A stretch of DNA of 20,907 nt, taken from an uncultured Lysobacterales bacterium (GTDB lineage Bacteria; Pseudomonadota; Gammaproteobacteria; Xanthomonadales; Xanthomonadaceae). Under the pieces are notes generated by a model, which saw nothing but the letters and a program-made list of their open reading frames with translations, was not told the DNA's origin and did not search any database. Shown here piece by piece: positions 13,291-20,907 of the stretch. The translations under genes were made by a program, and so were the position numbers. Within the stretch, counting starts at the first letter, position 1. Every line of letters starts with the position of its first letter. The DNA is taken from positions 1 through 20,907 of the forward strand of contig CAMPJI010000039.1 in NCBI GenBank assembly GCA_946886865.1, read 5' to 3'.

Positions 13291-15900
13291 ATGAGGACAT
13301 GCGTGGTGGCGCAAGCGCAGCGTTGGGTCGTACTCAAGTTCGGCGGCACGTCCGTGTCCCGCCGCAACCGTTGGGACACCATCGGGGCGCTGGCGGCCAA
13401 ACGCATGGCCGAGGACGGTGCGCGCGTGCTGGTGGTGGTGTCGGCCCTCTCGGGCGTCACCAATGAGCTGCAGGCGATCGCGAGCGGTCCGCTGGAGGCC
13501 GGTGAGCTGGCGGCACGCATGGACGCCCTGGTGCACCGCCATCGCGCGTTCTGCGTCGAACTGGACCTCGATCCCGACGCGGTTCTCGCCGAGCGACTGG
13601 CGGCACTGCAGGCGCTGGCGGACGACGCGCGAGCACACACCCGCCCGCTCGGCTGGCAGGCCGAGGTGCTGGCGCAGGGCGAGCTGCTGTCCTCGACGAT
13701 CGGCGCGGCCTACCTGCGCACGCAGGGGCTGGATTTCGGCTGGTGCGACGCGCGCGACTGGCTCGATGCCATCGCACTGCCCAACCAGGGCGAGTGGGCG
13801 ACGCGGCTGGCGGTCAACTGCCGGATCGATGCCGACGCCGGCTTCCGCACACGGTTCGCCGCGCAGCCGGCGCGCATGCTGCTGACCCAGGGCTTCATCG
13901 CGCGCCACGGCGACGGCGGCACGGCGGTGCTCGGGCGCGGCGGGTCGGATACGTCGGCGGCGTACTTCGGTGCGTTGCTGGGCGCGGCGCGCGTGGAAAT
14001 CTGGACCGACGTGCCGGGCATGTTCAGCGCCAATCCGCGCGAGGTGCCCGACGCGCGCCTGCTGGCGCGGCTGGACTACGCCGAGGCGCAGGAAATCGCC
14101 ACGACCGGCGCCAAGGTGCTGCATCCACGCTCCATCGGCCCCTGCCGCGATGCCGGCGTGCCGATGGCGATCCTGGACACCGAGCGCCCCGACCTGCCGG
14201 GCACGCGCATCGACACCAGCGCGGCCACGGTGCCCGGCGTCAAGGCCATCAGCCGCCGCAACGGCATCGTGCTGGTGTCGATGGAAAGCATCGGCATGTG
14301 GCAGCAGGTCGGCTTCCTGGCGGACATCTTCGAGCGCTTCCGTCGCCACGGACTGTCGGTCGACCTGATCGGTTCGTCCGAGACCAACGTCACCGTGTCG
14401 CTGGACCCCAGCGAGAACCTGGTCACCACCAACGTCCTGGAGGCGCTGTCGGCCGACCTGGCGCAGGTGTGCCGGGTGAAGGTATTCACCCCGTGCGCCG
14501 CGATCACGCTGGTCGGCCGCGGCATGCGCTCGCTGCTGCACCGCCTGAGCGACATCTGGGCCACGTTCGGCCGCGAGCGTGTGCACCTGATCTCGCAGTC
14601 GTCCAACGACCTCAACCTGACGTTCGTGATCGACGAGGCGGATGCCGACGGCCTGCTGCCGCAGTTGCATGCCGAGCTGGTGCGCTCGGGCGCGATGCCG
14701 GTGCTGGACGCCAGCGTGTTCGGCCCCAGCTGGCGCGAGATCGCCCACGGCAAGCCCGAGCGCCCCGCCCCGTGGTGGGCGGTGCAGCGCGACCGCCTGC
14801 TGGAGATGGCGGCGGCCGGTACGCCGCGCTACGTCTACGACCTCGACACCGTCCGCGCCCGCGCCCGCGCGCTGGCCGCGACGCCGTCGGTGGACCGCTG
14901 CTACTACGCGATCAAGGCCAATCCGCACCCGGCGATCCTGCAGGCGCTGGCGACCGAGGGCTTCGGGCTGGAGTGCGTCTCGCTGGGCGAGCTGGAGCGG
15001 GTGTTCGACGCCGTGCCGGACCTGCCGCCGTCGCGCGTGCTGTTCACGCCGAGCTTCGCGCCGCGCCGGGAGTACGAGGCGGCGTTCGAGCTGGGCGTCA
15101 CCGTCACCATCGACAACATCGAGGCGCTGCAGCGCTGGCCGGAGATGTTCCGCGGCCGCACTGCGTGGCTGCGGCTGGACCTGGGGCACGGCGAAGGCCA
15201 CCACGAGAAAGTGCGCACCGGTGGCGTCGCCGCCAAGTTCGGCCTGCCGGTGGCGCGCTTCGACGCCTTCCTGCAGGCCGCGCGCGCCGTCGACCTGCGC
15301 ATCACCGGCCTGCATGCCCACCTGGGCAGCGGCATCGACGACCCCACGCACTGGCGCGGGGTCTATGCCGAACTGGCCGGCCTGGCCGATGCGGTCGGCA
15401 CGGTGGACACCCTCGACATCGGCGGCGGCCTGCCAGTGCCGTACACGCCCGACGCGCAGGACTTCGACCTGGCGCTGTGGCGGGACGGGCTGGCCGGGAT
15501 CAAGGCGGCCTATCCGCGCTTCGGACTGGTGATCGAGCCGGGCCGTTACCTGGTGGCCGAGGCGGGCGTGCTGCTGCTGGCCGTCACCCAGGTGGTGGAG
15601 AAGGACGGCATTCGCCGCGTCGGCGCGGATGCGGGCATGAACGCGCTGCTGCGCCCGGCGATGTACGAGGCCTACCACGCCATCCACAACCTGACCCGGC
15701 TGTCCGACGCCGACGTCGCGGTGTTCGACGTCGTCGGCCCTGTCTGCGAGACGGGCGATGTGCTCGGGCGCGACCGGCTGCTGCCGCGCGCCACCGTGGA
15801 GGGTGACGTGCTGCTGGTGGCCGACGCCGGCGCCTACGGCATGGCGATGGCCAACACCTACAACCTGCGCGCGCTACCGGCGCAGGACGTACTCGCCTGA
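13291..15900 (+). CDS. lysA: Bifunctional aspartate kinase / diaminopimelate decarboxylase
   Basis: This is a fusion of about 869 residues carrying the first and last enzymes of lysine/DAP synthesis. Residues 12-300 are aspartate kinase (KFGGTSV at 16-22, the GRGGSDTSAA nucleotide loop, and the WTDVPGMFSANPR and GAKVLHPRS motifs). Residues 313-470 hold the ACT regulatory pair (VSMESIGMWQQVGFLADIFERF). Residues 494-869 are PLP-dependent DAP decarboxylase: YYAIKANPHP with PLP lysine K542, HAHLGSGI, GGGLPVPY, EPGRYLVAEAG, CETGDVLGRDRLLP and GAYGMAMANTYN. Such fusions are typical of Xanthomonadaceae. The start is slightly uncertain: GAGGA at 13293-13297 would serve GTG at 13303 or 13306 better than the ATG at 13291, which has no ribosome site. 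murL follows after 73 bases. Confidence 0.95.
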   Translation: MRTCVVAQAQRWVVLKFGGTSVSRRNRWDTIGALAAKRMAEDGARVLVVVSALSGVTNELQAIASGPLEAGELAARMDALVHRHRAFCVELDLDPDAVLAERLAALQALADDARAHTRPLGWQAEVLAQGELLSSTIGAAYLRTQGLDFGWCDARDWLDAIALPNQGEWATRLAVNCRIDADAGFRTRFAAQPARMLLTQGFIARHGDGGTAVLGRGGSDTSAAYFGALLGAARVEIWTDVPGMFSANPREVPDARLLARLDYAEAQEIATTGAKVLHPRSIGPCRDAGVPMAILDTERPDLPGTRIDTSAATVPGVKAISRRNGIVLVSMESIGMWQQVGFLADIFERFRRHGLSVDLIGSSETNVTVSLDPSENLVTTNVLEALSADLAQVCRVKVFTPCAAITLVGRGMRSLLHRLSDIWATFGRERVHLISQSSNDLNLTFVIDEADADGLLPQLHAELVRSGAMPVLDASVFGPSWREIAHGKPERPAPWWAVQRDRLLEMAAAGTPRYVYDLDTVRARARALAATPSVDRCYYAIKANPHPAILQALATEGFGLECVSLGELERVFDAVPDLPPSRVLFTPSFAPRREYEAAFELGVTVTIDNIEALQRWPEMFRGRTAWLRLDLGHGEGHHEKVRTGGVAAKFGLPVARFDAFLQAARAVDLRITGLHAHLGSGIDDPTHWRGVYAELAGLADAVGTVDTLDIGGGLPVPYTPDAQDFDLALWRDGLAGIKAAYPRFGLVIEPGRYLVAEAGVLLLAVTQVVEKDGIRRVGADAGMNALLRPAMYEAYHAIHNLTRLSDADVAVFDVVGPVCETGDVLGRDRLLPRATVEGDVLLVADAGAYGMAMANTYNLRALPAQDVLA

Positions 15901-15973
15901 TGCGTGCTTGCGTCGCACGGGCCTATCGACACGCAACGAGCGGCGGGCCCACGCCCGCCCACGGGATCTGAAG

Positions 15974-18734
<2,761 letters not shown>

Positions 18735-18741
18735 TGGATGC

Positions 18742-18896
18742 GTAGGAGCGGCTTCAGCCGCGATCGGATCCACATGGCCGTTGTAGGAGCGACGTGGGTC
18801 GCGACCGCGCACCGTCGGTCCCCATCACGGGTCGTGACTCACGTCGCCTGAAACGGGCTGGAAACACGCATCGATCACCGCTGAAGCCGCTCCTGC
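18742..18896. repeat. Nested REP cluster 2 (A-B-B'-A')
   Basis: This repeats the plan of cluster 1. A is at 18742-18765 and B at 18782-18806 (GTAGGAGCGACGTGGGTCGC…) on the plus strand. A degraded B' (18830-18852) and A' (18873-18896) are inverted. B' lacks the intact GCTCCTAC end, so this copy is more decayed. It fills most of the 236-base gap between murD2 and the dienelactone hydrolase gene. Confidence 0.85.
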
Positions 18897-18936
18897 AGTC
18901 GGCCATGGGATTCACGCGTAGCCAACGGCGCCGGAC

Positions 18937-18942
18937 TAGCCT
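18937..18942 (+). promoter_or_regulatory. Candidate -10 element (TAGCCT) for the dienelactone hydrolase gene
   Basis: TAGCCT ends 28 bases before the ATG at 18971 and is followed by the ribosome site GAGGA (18958-18962). It lies just beyond the REP cluster, so the gene probably has its own promoter. Confidence 0.4.
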
Positions 18943-18970
18943 TCGGCGGACCCCAGACGAGGACCGTCCC

Positions 18971-19765
18971 ATGCGCCAATTCGCTCTCGCCGCCGTACTC
19001 GCCCTGTGCATGACGCCCGCCTGGGCGGAGATGAAGGCCGACCCGGTCGAGTGGTCGCTGGACGGCAAGGCCTACGAAGGGGTACTGGTCTACGACGGCG
19101 TCAACGCCATCGCGCGGCCCGGCCTGGTCATGGTGCCCAACTGGATGGGCGTGACCCCGGCGGCCGTCGAGACGGCCCGCAAGATCGCCGGTGACGACTA
19201 CGTGGTGCTGGTGGCGGATGTGTATGGCGAGGGTGTTCGCCCCAAGAACAGCGAGGAGGCCGGCAAGCTGGCCGGCGCGTTGCGGAGCGACCGCAGCGAG
19301 CTTCGTGCCCGGGTGGTCAAGGCGGTCGAGGTGCTCAAGGCACAGGCCGGTCCGGCCCCCTTGGATGCCGGGCGCATCGGCGCGCTGGGGTTCTGCTTCG
19401 GCGGAACAACGGCCCTGGAGCTGGTGCGCGGTGGCAGCGAGCTGGCCGGCGTGGTCAGCCTGCACGGCGGCCTGGAGACCTCCGACCCCGCGGATCGGAA
19501 CAGCGCCCGCACGCCGGTGCTGGTGCTCAACGGCGCCGACGATCGCGGGATCACCGACGCGCACATCGATGCGTTCGAATCGGAAATGGACGCCGCGGGC
19601 GCGGACTGGCAGTTCGTCAACTTCAGCGGCGCGGCGCATTGTTTCGCCGAGCCCGAGGCCGGCGACAACCCCGAGAGCAACTGCCGCTATGACGCCCGCG
19701 CCGCCAAGCGGGCGTACCGGATGCTGCATGGCTTCTTCGACGAGCGTTTCGGCCAGGCCGAGTGA
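18971..19765 (+). CDS. Exported dienelactone hydrolase family protein
   Basis: This 264-residue alpha/beta hydrolase of the dienelactone hydrolase family has a signal peptide of 19 residues ending AWA, so it should act in the periplasm. The family's cysteine nucleophile is present in ALGFCFGG (C142). The acid is in VLNGADDRGI (D190/D191) and the histidine in GAAHCFAEP (H223). Also typical are VMVPNWMGVTPAAVETARKIA and VLVADVYGEGVRP. The signal peptide sets it apart from the classical cytosolic enzyme of chlorocatechol breakdown, and no aromatic pathway genes are near; the substrate is unknown. The start has GAGGA upstream, and a strong terminator follows the stop by 14 bases. Confidence 0.9.
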   Translation: MRQFALAAVLALCMTPAWAEMKADPVEWSLDGKAYEGVLVYDGVNAIARPGLVMVPNWMGVTPAAVETARKIAGDDYVVLVADVYGEGVRPKNSEEAGKLAGALRSDRSELRARVVKAVEVLKAQAGPAPLDAGRIGALGFCFGGTTALELVRGGSELAGVVSLHGGLETSDPADRNSARTPVLVLNGADDRGITDAHIDAFESEMDAAGADWQFVNFSGAAHCFAEPEAGDNPESNCRYDARAAKRAYRMLHGFFDERFGQAE

Positions 19766-19779
19766 TGCATTCGCAAGAG

Positions 19780-19809
19780 AAAAGGCGGCCATCGGGCCGC
19801 CTTTTTTTT
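19780..19809 (+). terminator. Rho-independent terminator, probably bidirectional
   Basis: The stem GGCGGCC (19784-19790) pairs with GGCCGCC (19795-19801) around ATCG, preceded by AAAA and followed by eight Ts. It ends the dienelactone hydrolase transcript. The four As would give TTTTCTCTT on the minus strand, enough to help stop ispB as well. Confidence 0.92.
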
Positions 19810-19872
19810 CCATGTAGCACGGCCCGGCCTTCAACCGCCTTCGATGCGCGACGTGCCGAGGCGGAACAGTCC

Positions 19873-20871
19873 CTAGTGATCGCGCCGGACCGCGTAGTCC
19901 GCCAACCCGCGCAGTGCCGCGACGTACGCGTTGTCCTCAAGTCCTGCCAGCGCGGCGCGCGCCGCCTGTGCGTATCCGTCGGCGCGCGACCGGCTGTAGT
20001 CCAGCCCGCCGCTGGACTGGATGGCGGCGACCACGTCGGGCAACGCGTCGGTGTCCCCGTGCTCGATGGCCGACCGCAGGCGATTGCGCACGCCCTCGTC
20101 CGCATGCGCCATTGCGTGGATCAGCGGCAGGGTGGCCTTGCCTTCGGCGAGGTCGTCGCCCAGGTTCTTGCCCAGCGTCTGCGCATCGGACGCGTAGTCG
20201 AGCACGTCGTCGGCGATCTGGAAGGCGTAGCCCAGGTTGAGGCCGTAATCGTGCAGCGCATCGCAGGTTCTGTCGTCGGCGCCGGCGAGCAGGGCGCCCA
20301 GGCGGGTCGCGGCCGCGAACAGCACCGCGGTCTTTCGCTCGATGACGCGCAGGTAGGCGGCCTCGTCGGTGTCCGGGTTGCGCACGTGCAGCAACTGCAG
20401 CACTTCGCCCTCGGCGATGCGGTTGGTGGTGTCGGCGAGGATCCGCATCACCTCGATGCGGTCCAGCTCGACCATCAGCTGGAAGCTGCGCGAATAGAGA
20501 AAGTCCCCGACCAGCACGCTGGCGGCGTTCCCCCACACCGCGTTGGCGGTGCGGCGCCCGCGCCGCAGGTCGGATTCGTCGACCACGTCGTCATGCAGCA
20601 GGGTCGCGGTGTGGATGAACTCGACCACGGCCGCCAGCTGGTGGGCATCCGGCCCCCGGTGCCCCAGCGCGCCCGCCGCCAACAGCAGCAGCATCGGGCG
20701 AAGGCGCTTGCCACCGGCGCCGACGATGTACTCGGCGACCTGGTTGATCAGCACCACGTCCGATGCCAGCCGGTGGCGGATCAACGCATCCACGGCCGCC
20801 ATGTCGTCGCGGGCCAGGGCCTGGATGGCGGGCAGGTCGGGGAGGGCGGTCTGGTCGGGGCTTGAATGCAT
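19873..20871 (-). CDS. ispB: Octaprenyl diphosphate synthase (polyprenyl synthetase)
   Basis: This 332-residue trans-prenyltransferase extends farnesyl diphosphate with isopentenyl diphosphate to the ubiquinone side chain. It has GGKRLRP (53-59), the first aspartate-rich motif LLHDDVVDES (94-98) with the following LRRGRRTAN, the GEVLQL segment and the second motif QIADDVLDY (221-225), all intact. Small residues upstream of the first motif fit a long-chain (C40) product, but chain length cannot be fixed from sequence alone. Its length matches the family. In many proteobacteria ispB is transcribed divergently from rplU-rpmA, which would lie just beyond this window. The start has no Shine-Dalgarno sequence. 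Confidence 0.93.
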   Translation of the reverse strand: MHSSPDQTALPDLPAIQALARDDMAAVDALIRHRLASDVVLINQVAEYIVGAGGKRLRPMLLLLAAGALGHRGPDAHQLAAVVEFIHTATLLHDDVVDESDLRRGRRTANAVWGNAASVLVGDFLYSRSFQLMVELDRIEVMRILADTTNRIAEGEVLQLLHVRNPDTDEAAYLRVIERKTAVLFAAATRLGALLAGADDRTCDALHDYGLNLGYAFQIADDVLDYASDAQTLGKNLGDDLAEGKATLPLIHAMAHADEGVRNRLRSAIEHGDTDALPDVVAAIQSSGGLDYSRSRADGYAQAARAALAGLEDNAYVAALRGLADYAVRRDH

Positions 20872-20899
20872 GGGGAGGCCGGGGTCGAGCGGACCGCGG

Positions 20900-20905
20900 A
20901 TTATA
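20900..20905 (-). promoter_or_regulatory. -10 element (perfect TATAAT) for ispB
   Basis: TATAAT on the minus strand ends 28 bases before the ATG at 20871, predicting a leader of about 22 bases. The -35 would fall outside the window. Confidence 0.6.
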
Positions 20906-20907
20906 GG

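Noticed and set aside
13219..15687. 822-codon open frame on the minus strand
   Set aside because: Mirror frame of the aspartokinase/DAP decarboxylase fusion, rich in Arg/Gln/His/Ala and without any recognisable motif.

Overview
The window is very GC-rich and densely packed. It comes from a gammaproteobacterium of the Xanthomonadaceae/Lysobacteraceae (Lysobacter, Luteimonas or Xanthomonas-like). Three things point there. The aspartate kinase and diaminopimelate decarboxylase are fused into one protein. It is followed directly by a MurL–MurD2 pair, the L-glutamate route to D-Glu in peptidoglycan first described in Xanthomonas oryzae. The intergenic regions also carry 'GTAGGAGCGGCTTCAGCCGC'-type REP repeats. 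I place it no lower than family. No phage, IS element, CRISPR, tRNA or rRNA is visible, so this looks like chromosomal core and near-core sequence.

Layout. 1-2337: an exported DUF5916/CBM9-like predicted outer-membrane barrel, whose start codon lies inside a long perfect-type hairpin. 2338-2561: a 138-bp inverted-repeat element. 2562-5062 (minus): a four-gene envelope block in the order NTF2-like exported protein, DUF1439 lipoprotein, paralogous NTF2-like lipoprotein, PIN-domain nuclease; the last three overlap stop-to-start. 5154-5780 (minus): a membrane-anchored M23 peptidase, possibly leaderless. 5901-6401 (plus): an exported CHRD protein. 6417-7268 (minus): a Cdd1-like helix-hairpin-helix protein and a DUF2784 membrane protein. 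7485-9548 (minus): an EF-G-like GTPase. 9801-11915 (plus): OsmC, an alpha/beta hydrolase and a glycine-zipper envelope protein ending in a UUCG terminator. 12034-12176: a nested REP cluster. 12217-13101 (minus): a PhzF-family isomerase. 13291-18734 (plus): the aspartokinase/DAP decarboxylase fusion, MurL and MurD2. 18742-18896: a second REP cluster with the same A-B-B'-A' plan. 18971-19765 (plus): an exported dienelactone hydrolase with a terminator. 19873-20871 (minus): octaprenyl diphosphate synthase, with a perfect TATAAT at the window edge.

How the genes work together. The clearest functional block is lysA–murL–murD2. The fusion protein supplies meso-DAP's pathway entry and lysine, MurD2 adds L-Glu to UDP-MurNAc-L-Ala, and MurL epimerises that glutamate to D. 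IspB makes the quinone side chain. Several neighbours (M23 peptidase, DUF1439 lipoprotein, NTF2-like lipoproteins, glycine-zipper protein, DUF5916 barrel) act in the envelope. A recurring TA(G/A/T)nnT hexamer lies 26-28 nt before six start codons and probably marks the housekeeping -10 element. I see no clear undescribed system. The best leads are the start-codon hairpin, the two matching REP composites that bracket the cell-wall block, the palindrome on the murD2 stop codon, and the lipoprotein/PIN operon.
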